A DNA stretch of 64,000 bases. Origin: Shewanella electrica. Its GTDB lineage: Bacteria; Pseudomonadota; Gammaproteobacteria; Enterobacterales; Shewanellaceae. Location of the stretch: positions 1-64,000 of the forward strand of contig NZ_JAKOGG010000009.1 of the NCBI RefSeq assembly GCF_022321485.1. The letters are read 5' to 3'. The notes beneath the pieces are model-generated. The model saw nothing but the letters and a program-made list of their open reading frames with translations. It was not told where the DNA came from and did no database searches. Positions 28,734-38,107 of the stretch are shown one piece after another. The position numbers and the translations under genes were made by a program. How positions within the stretch are numbered: position 1 is the stretch's first letter; each line of letters opens with the position of its first letter.

Positions 28734-31160
28734 ATGTCGACACACACCTCCATTTGGACATCTTCGCTGCGCTGGCTGCAACGTAAATTGGTACACACCA
28801 TTACGGTGCCGCAGGATCCTTTTGCTGATCTCAACCTTGATGGTGACCGCCCCGTGGTCTACGTGATGAAAATCGAATCATGGAGCGATAAGGCGGCGTT
28901 GGCCGATGTGACCGACAAGCTCGGTTTGCCTAGTCCGTATGAGCCGCTGACCATTGGCACCGAGCAATTGCCGCGTGTGATGTGTCTTGAGGCCGCTAAG
29001 CCTTTGTTTGGCAGTCGTAAACAAATGACTAACTACCTCAGCACGTTCACCAAATTACTCAACCTGCATCAGCAACAGCCCGAGTTGAATGTGCAGCTGG
29101 TGCCAGTGAGCCTATACTGGGGCCGCACTCCGGGTAAAGAAGATGACACCATGCGTGCCGCGGTGCTGGAGCGTGAAAGCCCAAGTTGGTTGCGCAAGTT
29201 TTTGATGATCCTGTTTTTGGGCCGTGACAACTTTGTTCAGTTTGCCAATGCGGTATCGGTGCGCCTAATGGCTGATCAGCATGGTACCGATGAAGCCATT
29301 GCCCACAAACTCGCGCGCGTGGCGCGGGTGCATTTTCGCCGTCAACGCAAGGTGATGACCGGCCCGGTGCTGCCAAATCGTCAATGGTTGTTTAGCGAAT
29401 TGCTGCGCAGCGAAAACATTCGTCACGCCATTGCCGAAGAAGCTGAATCAAAGAAAATCAGCGTCGCAGAAGCACAAAAAACCGCCGAAAAATATCTTGA
29501 TGAGATTGCGGCAGATTATTCCGACAGCTTGATTCGAGTGTCTGAGCGCATGCTCACGTGGTTATGGAACAAGCTTTATAGCGGTATCAATATCAAAGGC
29601 GCTGAGCAAATCCGTCAGTTGCACCACGATGGTCACGAAATCGTTTATGTGCCGTGTCACCGCAGCCACATGGATTATCTGCTGCTGTCGTACATTCTTT
29701 ATTTCCACGGCATGGTGCCGCCGCATATTGCTGCCGGTATTAACTTGAACTTCTGGCCTGCGGGGCCGATGTTCCGCCGTGGCGGGGCGTTCTTTATTCG
29801 CCGCAGTTTCAACGGCAATAAGTTGTACACCGTGGTCTTTAAAGAGTATCTCGACCGGCTGTTTGCCAAAGGTTACTCGGTGGAATACTTCACCGAAGGT
29901 GGCCGTTCACGTACTGGTCGTTTGTTATCACCTAAAACCGGCATGTTAGCTATGACGGTGCATTCGGTGCTGCGTGGCATTGAGCGTCCGGTAACCTTAG
30001 TGCCAGTGTACTTAGGTTATGATCACGTGATGGAAGTGGCGACCTATCTAAAAGAGCTGCGCGGTAAAGAGAAGAAGAAAGAATCGGTATGGCAAGTGCT
30101 TGGCGCGGTGCGCAAGCTGGGTAACTTCGGCCAAGGTTATGTGAACTTTGGTGAGCCGATCAACTTGCAGCAGTTTTTGACCGAGAAACAAGCCGACTGG
30201 CGTGAACTGCAAGACCCAGATCTCGACCAAAAACCGGCGTGGCTGACTCCAGCGGTCAACAACCTTGCTACGCGCGTGATGACCCGCATCAACAACGCCG
30301 CCGCGGCTACCGCGGTTACGCTAACCAGCACCGTACTGCTGGCGACCGAGCAAAATGCGCTCGAGCGCCGTAAGCTGGAAAACCAAATTAATTTCTATCT
30401 CGACCTGCTCAAGCAAGTGCCGTACACCGATTTTGTCTCAGTGCCAGAAGGTGATGCCGCCGCCTTGTTGCAGCAAGGGTTAGATCTGAAAAAATTCTGT
30501 ATTCAAAATGATGGCATTGGCGATATAGTGTCCATTGATGAAAATGTTGCGGTAACTATGACTTATTACCGAAACAACATCATTCACTTGTTTGCGATTC
30601 CATCTTTATTGGCATGTTGCTTAATTCGTTCTGAAAGCTGCAATCGCGAACAGATCACTCTGGTACTGCAACGTCTGTATCCGCTGCTGAAAGCAGAGTT
30701 GTTTATGGGCTTGCGTGATGTACAAAGCTTTGCCGATGATTTGCTGGCACGCTTTAGCGCCTTTGGCTACATCAGTGGGGATGCGGAGCATTGGCGCGTC
30801 ACTGAAGAAGGCGAGCTGGCGTTGACCCTGCTGGCCGAAGTAATGAGCGAAACCTTGCAACGTTACGCTATTATCTTCAACTTGCTCGGCGCTAAGCCAG
30901 CCATTGAACGTGGCGACTTAGAGCTAGAAAGTCATCTGCTTGCCAGTCGTTTAGGCCGTTTGCACGGTATTACCGCACCAGAGTTTTACGACAAGAAGTT
31001 GTATTCCATGCTCAGCATTAAGTTGAAAGAGCTTGGATATCTCAACAATAACAACAATATGGACGAGATTTCTGCGGTGCGCGATTTGGTAAATCAGTTA
31101 TTGACCCCCCAAGTGCGTGAAACCATCGTTGCCAGTGCGGAAATCCAACAGGAGAGTTGA
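28734..31160 (+). CDS. plsB: Glycerol-3-phosphate 1-O-acyltransferase PlsB
   Basis: 808 residues, the typical PlsB size. It acylates position 1 of glycerol 3-phosphate at the inner membrane, the first step of phospholipid synthesis. The catalytic motif HRSHMD is at residues 309-314; motif [11 protein letters not shown] and motif [18 protein letters not shown] follow, then [13 protein letters not shown]. It is divergent from lexA, with no SOS box near its own start. Its stop shares an A with the start of the permease gene. Confidence 0.97.
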   Translation: MSTHTSIWTSSLRWLQRKLVHTITVPQDPFADLNLDGDRPVVYVMKIESWSDKAALADVTDKLGLPSPYEPLTIGTEQLPRVMCLEAAKPLFGSRKQMTNYLSTFTKLLNLHQQQPELNVQLVPVSLYWGRTPGKEDDTMRAAVLERESPSWLRKFLMILFLGRDNFVQFANAVSVRLMADQHGTDEAIAHKLARVARVHFRRQRKVMTGPVLPNRQWLFSELLRSENIRHAIAEEAESKKISVAEAQKTAEKYLDEIAADYSDSLIRVSERMLTWLWNKLYSGINIKGAEQIRQLHHDGHEIVYVPCHRSHMDYLLLSYILYFHGMVPPHIAAGINLNFWPAGPMFRRGGAFFIRRSFNGNKLYTVVFKEYLDRLFAKGYSVEYFTEGGRSRTGRLLSPKTGMLAMTVHSVLRGIERPVTLVPVYLGYDHVMEVATYLKELRGKEKKKESVWQVLGAVRKLGNFGQGYVNFGEPINLQQFLTEKQADWRELQDPDLDQKPAWLTPAVNNLATRVMTRINNAAAATAVTLTSTVLLATEQNALERRKLENQINFYLDLLKQVPYTDFVSVPEGDAAALLQQGLDLKKFCIQNDGIGDIVSIDENVAVTMTYYRNNIIHLFAIPSLLACCLIRSESCNREQITLVLQRLYPLLKAELFMGLRDVQSFADDLLARFSAFGYISGDAEHWRVTEEGELALTLLAEVMSETLQRYAIIFNLLGAKPAIERGDLELESHLLASRLGRLHGITAPEFYDKKLYSMLSIKLKELGYLNNNNNMDEISAVRDLVNQLLTPQVRETIVASAEIQQES

Positions 31161-32407
31161 TGAAGCACAGCAACAGCCCGGATAAGCCGCGTTCGCTACT
31201 CGGCGGGGCAATGATCATTGCTGGTACCACGGTTGGTGCCGGCATGTTTTCCCTGCCAGTGACTGGTGCCGGTATGTGGTTTAGCTACGCCGCGCTGATG
31301 TTAGTTGGCGTGTGGTTTTGTATGTGGATGTCGGGTTTGCTGTTACTTGAAACCAACCTGCATTTTGAACCTGGCGCCAGCTTCGACACACTCACCCGCA
31401 AGACGCTCGGCCAATTTTGGCGGGTGCTCAACGGCGCCTCTATCGCCTTCGTGCTGTACATTCTCACCTATGCCTACATCAGTGGCGGCGGTTCGATTGT
31501 TAATCACGCAATCTCGTTCTCCGGTGTCGATCTGCCGCCGAGCGCTGCGGCGTTAACCTTTGCCGTGGTATTGGCCGTCATCGTGATGATCTCTACCAAG
31601 GCTGTCGACCGTTTTACCACCATTATGATTGGCGGCATGGTGATCTCCTTCGTGCTGGCTATCGGCAATCTATGGCTGGAAATCGATCCGGTGAAGTTGT
31701 GGCAACCTGATGGTGAGCAAGCGTTCTCGCCGTATTTGTGGGCGGCGATTCCCTTTGGTCTCACCAGCTTTGGCTTTCACGGCAACGTGCCATCGTTGGT
31801 CAAATATTACGGCCATCAACCCAAGCAGATTGTAAAAGCGATTAGCTTTGGCACCTTCTTCGCCTTAGTGATCTATTTAGGTTGGATGATGGCGACCATG
31901 GGCAACCTCGACCGCTCCGCATTTAGCGATATTATCAGTGCCGGTGGCAACATGGGCGTGCTGGTGGGGGCGCTGCAAAGCGTGGTCGCCAGCGACTTGA
32001 TGAACAGCATGCTCACCCTGTTTGCTAACTTGGCGGTGGCCAGTTCCTTCCTCGGGGTGACGTTAGGCTTGTTCGATTATGTCGCCGACCTGTTTGGCTT
32101 TGACGACAGCCGCAGCGGCCGCATGAAAACCTCGTTAGTGACCTTTGTGCCGCCGACCATTATGGGGATTTTGTTCCCCAATGGCTTTTTAGTGGCTATC
32201 GGGTTTGCCGGTTTGGCCGCCACGATTTGGGCGGTGATTGTGCCCGCGTTGATGGCTTATCGCTCGCGTATTCTGTTTGCTGAGGCCAAAGGTTTTCGCG
32301 TACCGGGTGGCACGGCATTGATTGTGCTGGTGATTCTGTTCGGCGTGTTAACCGCGGTGTGCCATCTGTTATCGATGGCTAATATTCTGCCAGTTTATCA
32401 AGGTTGA
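31160..32407 (+). CDS. Aromatic amino-acid permease (HAAAP family, Mtr/TyrP-like)
   Basis: 415 residues with eleven predicted helices. The N-terminal signature GGAMIIAGTTVGAGMFSLPV is diagnostic for the hydroxy/aromatic amino-acid permease family of proton symporters for Trp or Tyr. GLTSFGFHGNVPSLVKYYG is also conserved. The substrate among Trp, Tyr and Phe cannot be decided. ATG 31160 overlaps the plsB stop (TGATG) and has GGAG 5 bases ahead, so it is translationally coupled to plsB. Confidence 0.9.
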   Translation: MKHSNSPDKPRSLLGGAMIIAGTTVGAGMFSLPVTGAGMWFSYAALMLVGVWFCMWMSGLLLLETNLHFEPGASFDTLTRKTLGQFWRVLNGASIAFVLYILTYAYISGGGSIVNHAISFSGVDLPPSAAALTFAVVLAVIVMISTKAVDRFTTIMIGGMVISFVLAIGNLWLEIDPVKLWQPDGEQAFSPYLWAAIPFGLTSFGFHGNVPSLVKYYGHQPKQIVKAISFGTFFALVIYLGWMMATMGNLDRSAFSDIISAGGNMGVLVGALQSVVASDLMNSMLTLFANLAVASSFLGVTLGLFDYVADLFGFDDSRSGRMKTSLVTFVPPTIMGILFPNGFLVAIGFAGLAATIWAVIVPALMAYRSRILFAEAKGFRVPGGTALIVLVILFGVLTAVCHLLSMANILPVYQG

Positions 32408-32465
32408 TGCAGCGGATTAAATCACCAGTAGTCAACATTAGCGTGACGTTAACTTAATGACCTGC

Positions 32466-32493
32466 TTGACAATTTTTTGCTTTGCAGTAATTT
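32466..32493 (+). promoter_or_regulatory. Probable promoter of tRNA-Gly
   Basis: A perfect -35 TTGACA (32466-32471), 16-base spacer and weak -10 TAATTT (32488-32493), then a GC-rich discriminator-like stretch and the tRNA 30 bases on. Confidence 0.55.
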
Positions 32494-32522
32494 AAGCACT
32501 CGGCGTCACGCTGACTCCTCTT

Positions 32523-32596
32523 GCGGGTGTAGTTCAATGGTAGAACGGCAGCTTCCCAAGCTGCATACGAGGGTTCGATTCCCTTCACCCGCTCCA
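32523..32596 (+). tRNA. tRNA-Gly (anticodon CCC)
   Basis: Complete cloverleaf: acceptor GCGGGTG with CACCCGC, anticodon stem GCAGC/GCTGC around loop TTCCCAA (anticodon CCC), T-arm GAGGGTTCGATTCCCTT, discriminator T and encoded CCA at 32594-32596. Highly similar to E. coli glyU. No integrase or direct repeat of its 3' end is seen next to it. Confidence 0.97.
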
Positions 32597-32677
32597 TCCT
32601 ATCGTCCTACTTCTATTGCTCTCGACCCACTTGGGTGTGTGCTTTCAGGACAAAAATCCCCACGCAGCAGAATCCCT

Positions 32678-32691
32678 TCAACAGCCCCTAG
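32678..32691. repeat. Isolated copy of the MITE terminal sequence
   Basis: TCAACAGCCCCTAG is identical to the last 14 bases of the inverted terminal repeat of the element at 49146-49414. No matching opposite end is seen nearby, so it is a possible relic or a chance match. Confidence 0.35.
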
Positions 32692-32704
32692 CGACTTTCG
32701 CCCA

Positions 32705-33403
32705 TTAGAGGTCAAACGTTTTAGATATGCCGAATACTAAGCGGGTATCACCGGTGTGATCTAAGCTAGTGCCTTGTACTTCAGCCGACAGCTGGTAGCC
32801 ATTCACCGCGTAATGGGCGCCAGCGCGCCAGTGGCTGTAGCCAGCGCGGTTTTCGCGGGACCACTTATCCATATCGAGGGATTTGGAGTAACCAATGCCT
32901 GCCAGTAATGACAAACGGTCGGTCAGCGGCGCAGTTTGCACAAATTTGACGTTGTAATAACGCGCTCCCGCACCGGCGTAGTCAGTGGTGTAGTAACCAA
33001 TGACGGTGCTGTAGTAGTAAGTCATGGTGGCGTAGAATTCGGTGTAGTTGAATTCGTCACTGCCGTGGGTGCCGAAGTAAGAATATTGGGTCACACCCAC
33101 ATCGTAACTCAGTGCATCGGTCAGTTGCTTGAAGTAACCGGCGGTGATATCTGCTTCTACATTAACCCCATCAAAATCCACGCGGCTGGCATAAGCACTA
33201 GCGTGAAAACCACTATCTCCCATCCAACTTAGGTTGGCTTGCACCGCTGGATTTTTGTTGGTTTGGCTAATACCACTGCACAGATAGTCATTGTACGCAC
33301 TTAGCGTTAGCGAGGTTTTTGCTTGGGCAAAACTGCCGGGGATGATAGTTACCAATACACAACAAATGAGCGCGAACAGAGAGCGCCAACCACGTACAGC
33401 CAT
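32705..33403 (-). CDS. TorF-family putative porin
   Basis: 232 residues with a signal peptide ending near SFAQA and then a beta-barrel-like pattern of alternating polar and aromatic residues. The mature start SLTLSAYNDYLCSGISQTNKNPAVQANLSW matches the Gcw_chp/TorF family, outer-membrane proteins of unknown substrate; the first members were found near TMAO respiration genes. The chain ends GISKTFDL, a barrel-type terminus. It stands alone; its start ATG 33403 has AGGAAG ahead. Confidence 0.82.
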   Translation of the reverse strand: MAVRGWRSLFALICCVLVTIIPGSFAQAKTSLTLSAYNDYLCSGISQTNKNPAVQANLSWMGDSGFHASAYASRVDFDGVNVEADITAGYFKQLTDALSYDVGVTQYSYFGTHGSDEFNYTEFYATMTYYYSTVIGYYTTDYAGAGARYYNVKFVQTAPLTDRLSLLAGIGYSKSLDMDKWSRENRAGYSHWRAGAHYAVNGYQLSAEVQGTSLDHTGDTRLVFGISKTFDL

Positions 33404-33467
33404 GAACTTTGCTTCCTATTGATTAAGGATGTAAGAAAATATTTCAAAAAGTAATCAGAGGGCGTGC

Positions 33468-33527
33468 ATGATAATGAACTGGCGAGAATTTGCGAGTGTT
33501 TACGGGCGTTACAGCCGTGTTTGTTAG
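33468..33527 (+). CDS. Possible 19-codon micro-ORF
   Basis: ATG 33468 follows AGAGGG by 5 bases and opens a 19-codon frame (MIMNWREFASVYGRYSRVC) in the stretch before an orphan terminator. There is no other support; it may be chance. Confidence 0.2.
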   Translation: MIMNWREFASVYGRYSRVC

Positions 33528-33640
33528 TTTCATAACTGCTTGGCGACACTTAACTGCCTGTTACTCATGGTGAAAGCTGTTGCAAGAAAACGCTGGACGT
33601 TATCGTATCGATTCACCACAATTAGCTGATCAATAAGGGA

Positions 33641-33674
33641 ATGGCCGTAGCTGTCTGCTACGGCCATTTTTTTA
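33641..33674 (+). terminator. Orphan Rho-independent terminator
   Basis: Perfect 10-bp stem ATGGCCGTAG/CTACGGCCAT, 7-base loop, then T7. It faces the plus strand, yet no plus-strand gene ends here: the nearest upstream is tRNA-Gly, over 1 kb away across a minus-strand gene. It may end an unannotated small RNA starting within 33404-33640 (a weak TTGCAA...TATCGT promoter is near 33580-33607). Confidence 0.85.
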
Positions 33675-33716
33675 TGGTGCTGCGATGACTGCCAAAATGA
33701 TGTTGGCTGCATCGTG

Positions 33717-33771
33717 ACTGACGTTAGCCGCCCACGGCGCTGTCAGTGATCTGCTCGCGGTGATGACCGCG
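33717..33771. repeat. Pair of hairpins upstream of the 884-residue gene
   Basis: Two adjacent inverted repeats: 33717-33747 (ACTGAC...GTCAGT with inner GCCG/CGGC) and 33756-33771 (CGCGGT-GATG-ACCGCG). No T-tract follows, so they are not typical terminators. The second carries GCGGTGATGACCGC, which reappears with two changes in the hairpins after this gene. Confidence 0.6.
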
Positions 33772-33852
33772 GCCACAACGCGTTTCTATCGTCTCAAATG
33801 CCGTGCTATGTGCCGTGTTTGAGTGTTGTTAACCGATACCAACGAGTAAGCA

Positions 33853-36507
33853 ATGGACCAGCTGTTAATTCAAGTTAATCTCGACGATAAAGTTTCTCTG
33901 CAACATGCCCTGACGGCATTCCAAGCCCAACTACAGGCGGCATATCAACAAGGTGAGCTTATCGGCAATGTCGGTGGTTTTATTCGCCACGACAATAAGC
34001 CATTTATCCGCACCGATTTGCGCGACCGTCGCCAATACGAGGCGATGCTGTTTATTAACAACAGCAAATTTGTGCCGGATCCACCTGAAGAACTTACAGA
34101 GGAAGATAAAGCCTACGTACTCGAAAACGGCGTGTTTCTGCGATTATCTCACATGGTGGTGTTTCAACAGGCGTTAACCCATGACGATTTGAAACCTTTG
34201 TTGGTGGAGATATGTGAACAGCTGGTGGCGTTCTGCATCCAAGTCAACACCTCTAACGAGCTGTTCTTTACCAGCGATATGTTGTTTGGCAACTACCTTT
34301 TGGTGTTACTTGCGGAAAAATATCCTGAGTATGCTTATCTGCTGGGGGAGTACTATCCACATGATGCCGACTTTGATCAGATTGCTTACCACGGCTGTGA
34401 CCTCATCCTCTATCTGTTTGAAAAGTATGGCTATAGTGATTTGATGCTCGATGTGTTGGCCAGTTGCCGTTTTCGCTATCTGCTTGGCTGTATCACATCG
34501 AGTTATAACGAGGGTTACGAGCGAGTGCCGCGCTTGCTGTATTGCTTTTTACGCCAACCTGAGCGTTGGCAATATTATCAGCGGGCTGTGCTTGCTTCCT
34601 TCAAGCGGCGTCCAATGGCACTAGCAAATGATGCGTTGGCAGGGCATAAATATCATCCGCTTGGTTGGCTAGATAGTGATTTTGAGTATCTATGCGACCA
34701 GCGCATGGAGCCAGAAGAAGCGGGTTATGCGGAATGTTGTCAATGGCTCACTGAAACGCAAGCCGACGAACGCGAATTTGGCGATTTTATGCTGCATGGT
34801 CGAAGTATTGAGGCTATCAGCGAGGCACTGGAAGAGGCGATTTTTGCTGCCATCCAAGATGTGCCGTTGGTGCAGCTATATTACTACGATGCGCCCATTC
34901 TTAACGACACGCTTACGCTCGCTGATATTGTCAATAATCCGTTCTATCAGCCTTATGATCCTGATGATGACAATGAATATGAAACTAACCGCAGTTTCTT
35001 GCTTGAGTGTTTCGATAACGGCCAGAAAATTATTAACTACATTGAAGACAATCGCGATGCCGACGTTCTCGATGAGTTACAGCCCACGAATCTCAGACAA
35101 TTAGCCTTTGAGCATCAGCACTTCATCTATAAACGTTTTGACTATTTTGGCTCAGGAGACATGCAGTTGTCGTCTGATTTGCGCCATGACATCAGCCTCG
35201 ACGACATTGCTGAGCGCTTCTTAGTGGTCTATCAAAACCCTGATATTTACGATTTAGAAGATGAAGGCGAGTATGAAAATGATCAGAAGTGCCTGCGTCT
35301 GCTTGATGTGCTGGTACGACTGTTTGGCAAAAAAGAGCTTAACGCTGACGAATTAGCCATTATTGTTGACGACTTTGAACTGTGTACTATGCAGCAGGCA
35401 ATAAGGCGTTTTTCGCTGGCGCAGTTCACCGCGGATGAAATTCGCGACATTTTATATGAACTGATTAATGAACCGCTGCAAAGCACCTTCGGTCTACGCA
35501 AATTGGACGAGATTTATCGTTTTTATCAAAAGGATAAAAGTCTGTTGCCGCAGATGCTGCCGACGATTATCGAACGCGCCTATTACGATACGCCAGCAGA
35601 CATCCGTGGCGTAGTTCCTGCCCTTAATCAACAGGAGTTTGCCCGCGGTTCGCAGCTGCTGGCGGTTGCCTATATTTTGGCGCAAGAAGATGATGGTTTG
35701 TTTGCCAATAGCCAACTCGCACCGTTGTGGGATTTTTATTACCAAGAGCTTTATAAACGGTGCTACCACGAGATGGCGCTTGAGGCTGGCAAAGATGGTG
35801 AATCGCCGTTGCTTGATACTATTAAGCAATATGTGGCTGGCCAAGCCGCTGCAGCGGGTGGCTTGTTCGCCCGTTTTAAAGCGAAATCTGCACCAGCCAG
35901 CAGCGGTGTCTCCAAAGCAGATGCATTGGCTGCCGCACAGCAGCTATTGGTCTATGAGCGTGATGAAGATGATGACGGGCAAAGCCGTGACGAAATGCGT
36001 ACTCATCTACTGGAGTCTGACGCCATGGGGATGGCACTTGCTTCAATGGTTTACGCCGCAAAAGTCGCTAAAGGACCACAGAAAAAACAGTTGCTTAGCT
36101 TATTTGAACTGCTGCTGACGCTATTCCCATCCAAAACCTTACTGCTGTGTTTTCAAGAGTTTTCGGCTGATGGCGAACACTTCGCCGCAGTGTCTGCGGC
36201 GGAAGTTGAAGCGTTTTGTGATTGGCTGGCAGAGCTCAAGATCGATGAGAAGTACCAATATCTCGCCCGTATCCAAGTGGTGCATCAAGTCAATGAGTAT
36301 GAAGACGATTGGCAGGAATTTGACGACGACAACGGTCTACAAACCTTATATAGCCATTTGCTCAATCGCTACCGTAAGAAAGACGAGGTCAATGATGACC
36401 AGCCAGCGATGATGGCCAGACGTGAACAAAAAATCACTGAGGCACTGGTCGACGCTGTTACGTTGTTAAACCAGCAGCATCGCACCAAATTCCTCAGTTT
36501 TATTTAG
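33853..36507 (+). CDS. Large acidic protein of unknown function (884 residues)
   Basis: I do not recognise this protein. It has no signal peptide or membrane helix and is strongly acidic, with Asp/Glu-rich patches (YDPDDDNEYETN, YDLEDEGEYEND, YERDEDDDGQSRDE, EYEDDWQEFDDDNG) spaced along its length between helical segments, which suggests an alpha-solenoid-like cytosolic scaffold. One Ala/Gly/Lys-rich linker lies near residues 665-695. Tyr and Phe are frequent (LYYYDAP, FYYQELYKRCYHE). It has no catalytic motif I can name. ATG 33853 is supported by AACGAGTAAGC upstream. It stands alone between a TorF-like porin and greB, flanked on both sides by hairpins. Codon use is like its neighbours. Confidence 0.8.
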   Translation: MDQLLIQVNLDDKVSLQHALTAFQAQLQAAYQQGELIGNVGGFIRHDNKPFIRTDLRDRRQYEAMLFINNSKFVPDPPEELTEEDKAYVLENGVFLRLSHMVVFQQALTHDDLKPLLVEICEQLVAFCIQVNTSNELFFTSDMLFGNYLLVLLAEKYPEYAYLLGEYYPHDADFDQIAYHGCDLILYLFEKYGYSDLMLDVLASCRFRYLLGCITSSYNEGYERVPRLLYCFLRQPERWQYYQRAVLASFKRRPMALANDALAGHKYHPLGWLDSDFEYLCDQRMEPEEAGYAECCQWLTETQADEREFGDFMLHGRSIEAISEALEEAIFAAIQDVPLVQLYYYDAPILNDTLTLADIVNNPFYQPYDPDDDNEYETNRSFLLECFDNGQKIINYIEDNRDADVLDELQPTNLRQLAFEHQHFIYKRFDYFGSGDMQLSSDLRHDISLDDIAERFLVVYQNPDIYDLEDEGEYENDQKCLRLLDVLVRLFGKKELNADELAIIVDDFELCTMQQAIRRFSLAQFTADEIRDILYELINEPLQSTFGLRKLDEIYRFYQKDKSLLPQMLPTIIERAYYDTPADIRGVVPALNQQEFARGSQLLAVAYILAQEDDGLFANSQLAPLWDFYYQELYKRCYHEMALEAGKDGESPLLDTIKQYVAGQAAAAGGLFARFKAKSAPASSGVSKADALAAAQQLLVYERDEDDDGQSRDEMRTHLLESDAMGMALASMVYAAKVAKGPQKKQLLSLFELLLTLFPSKTLLLCFQEFSADGEHFAAVSAAEVEAFCDWLAELKIDEKYQYLARIQVVHQVNEYEDDWQEFDDDNGLQTLYSHLLNRYRKKDEVNDDQPAMMARREQKITEALVDAVTLLNQQHRTKFLSFI

Positions 36508-36560
36508 AGGCCACTGAACTTTAACGTCTGATGTTTGTTCAGAATAAACGCATCAAGGTA

Positions 36561-36622
36561 GCCGGGCGGCGGTGATAACTGCCCGCTCGGCAATACCGTG
36601 GCGTATGCGTTGGAACGCCACG
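36561..36622. repeat. Pair of hairpins between the 884-residue gene and greB
   Basis: Hairpin 1 spans 36561-36591 (GCCGGGCGG pairing with CCGCTCGGC, one G-T pair) and hairpin 2 spans 36597-36622 (CGTGGCGT/ACGCCACG). No T-tract follows. Bases 36569-36582 match 33757-33770 at 12 of 14 positions, hinting at a REP-like family. Confidence 0.6.
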
Positions 36623-36689
36623 CAAATGGCAGTATATTACGCCATTATCCGTATTCGCCGCGTGCGGCACATTCGCGTTAGGAAGCAGC

Positions 36690-37172
36690 TTGAGAACAGA
36701 TCTAATCACGCCCGAAGGTTACGACACCTTAGCCAAGGAACTCGATCATCTATGGCGCGAGTACCGACCCGAGATCACCAAAAAGGTGGCGTGGGCGGCG
36801 AGCTTAGGCGATAGATCAGAAAATGCAGATTACAAAGAAAACAAGCGCTTACTGCGACAAATTGACTCGCGGGTGCGTTTTCTTCGCAAACGGTTGGATG
36901 CACTCAAAGTGGTCGAATATTCGCCGGTGCAAGAGGGCAAAGTGTTCTTTGGTGCCTGGGTTGAAGTTGAGAGCGAACAGGGCGAAGTGAAAACCTTTCG
37001 TATTGTCGGCCCCGATGAGATCTATGGTCACAAACAATATGTGTCCATTGATGCACCGATGGCGCGGGCGTTGATCAAAAAAGAGGTCGACGACGAAGCC
37101 GTAGTGCGCACGCCGGACGGTGAAAAAGTCTGGTTTATTAATAAAATCAGCTATCAAACGCCACTGGCCTAA
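36690..37172 (+). CDS. greB: Transcript cleavage factor GreB
   Basis: 160 residues. GreB enters the RNA polymerase secondary channel and stimulates cleavage of backtracked RNA. The coiled-coil tip carries the conserved acidic pair in SLGDRSENADYKENKR, and the C-terminal FKBP-like domain has VEVESEQGEVKTFRIVGPDEI and SIDAPMARALIKKEVDD. The long GreB-specific segment PVQEGKVFFGAWVE separates it from GreA. Start is TTG 36690 with AGGA 6 bases upstream. Monocistronic. Confidence 0.95.
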   Translation: MRTDLITPEGYDTLAKELDHLWREYRPEITKKVAWAASLGDRSENADYKENKRLLRQIDSRVRFLRKRLDALKVVEYSPVQEGKVFFGAWVEVESEQGEVKTFRIVGPDEIYGHKQYVSIDAPMARALIKKEVDDEAVVRTPDGEKVWFINKISYQTPLA

Positions 37173-37431
37173 TATCGTCACTCGTCTGCGTGGTCGTAGG
37201 CGAGTCTGTTCTCTTGCAGTAACACATGCCCCAGCGCCAGCAGCCTTGAACAACCAGCGCTTACCAATCCAGCCTGCGGTGACGACTTATTCGCCATTCC
37301 CTTGCATAACAATCTGCGACTTACGTCGCTAGAGTTGTTTTTCACTGTTTTCAGACATTTTTAATGTTTTAGTTGACTTTCTACGGTATTTCGATAATTT
37401 GACATATTATGTCGCATGGATGAGTGATGAT

Positions 37432-38097
37432 ATGTATAACTTTTTGCTAAGTGATCAGAATTTTGTATTCAGTTGTGCACTTTGCTTAATGTTGTTTCTC
37501 GCGCTGGTGGAAGGGGTTGGCGCGCTGATCGGTTTTTCACTGGGCAACCTGATTGACCAGTTACTGCCGGTTGACCTCGATTTAGATGCCGATGCCGAGA
37601 TTTCGCTCGCTAACCCTGCCAACGGCATGACCGCGCTACTCGGTTGGGTGTGCTTCGCCAAGCTGCCCTTTCTGGTGTGGTTGATAGTGGCACTAACCAG
37701 TTTCAGCCTAAGTGGCTATTTGTTAAACGCCACTGCACAAAACTTATGGGGCAGTTGGCTGCCTGTGTATCTCAGCTTGCCGTTAGCCATAGTGGCGATG
37801 GTGCTGCTCACGCGCCTTATTGGTCAGCCGTTAGCGCGGCTTATCCCTAAAAATGAATCATCAGCTATCAGTAATCGCACCTTTGTCGGAAAATCGGCAC
37901 GGATTACTGTTGGCAACGCGCGCCGCGATCTGCCTGCTGAAGCGGTGTTAGTCGACGACTATGGTCAAAAGCATTACATCTTAGTAGCGCCAGAAGACGA
38001 TAGTGTCATCCCCGCAGGTACTGAAGTTGCCTTACTCGAAAAAACCAAGCGTCACTTTATTGTGAAAGCACTCAACTCCCACTCATCATTAAGTTAA
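37432..38097 (+). CDS. yqiJ: YqiJ-like inner-membrane protein with C-terminal OB fold
   Basis: About 221 residues: three or four membrane helices in the first 130, then a soluble OB-fold/NfeD-like domain (FVGKSARITVGNARRDLPAEAVLVDDYGQKHYI). The NfeD-like domain next to a flotillin gene is a widespread pairing; these proteins are thought to organise membrane microdomains and support membrane integrity. ATG 37432 is preferred (GAG 7 bases ahead); ATG 37420 is possible. The stop is 10 bases before yqiK. Confidence 0.85.
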   Translation: MYNFLLSDQNFVFSCALCLMLFLALVEGVGALIGFSLGNLIDQLLPVDLDLDADAEISLANPANGMTALLGWVCFAKLPFLVWLIVALTSFSLSGYLLNATAQNLWGSWLPVYLSLPLAIVAMVLLTRLIGQPLARLIPKNESSAISNRTFVGKSARITVGNARRDLPAEAVLVDDYGQKHYILVAPEDDSVIPAGTEVALLEKTKRHFIVKALNSHSSLS

Positions 38098-38107
38098 AAG
38101 AGGATGT

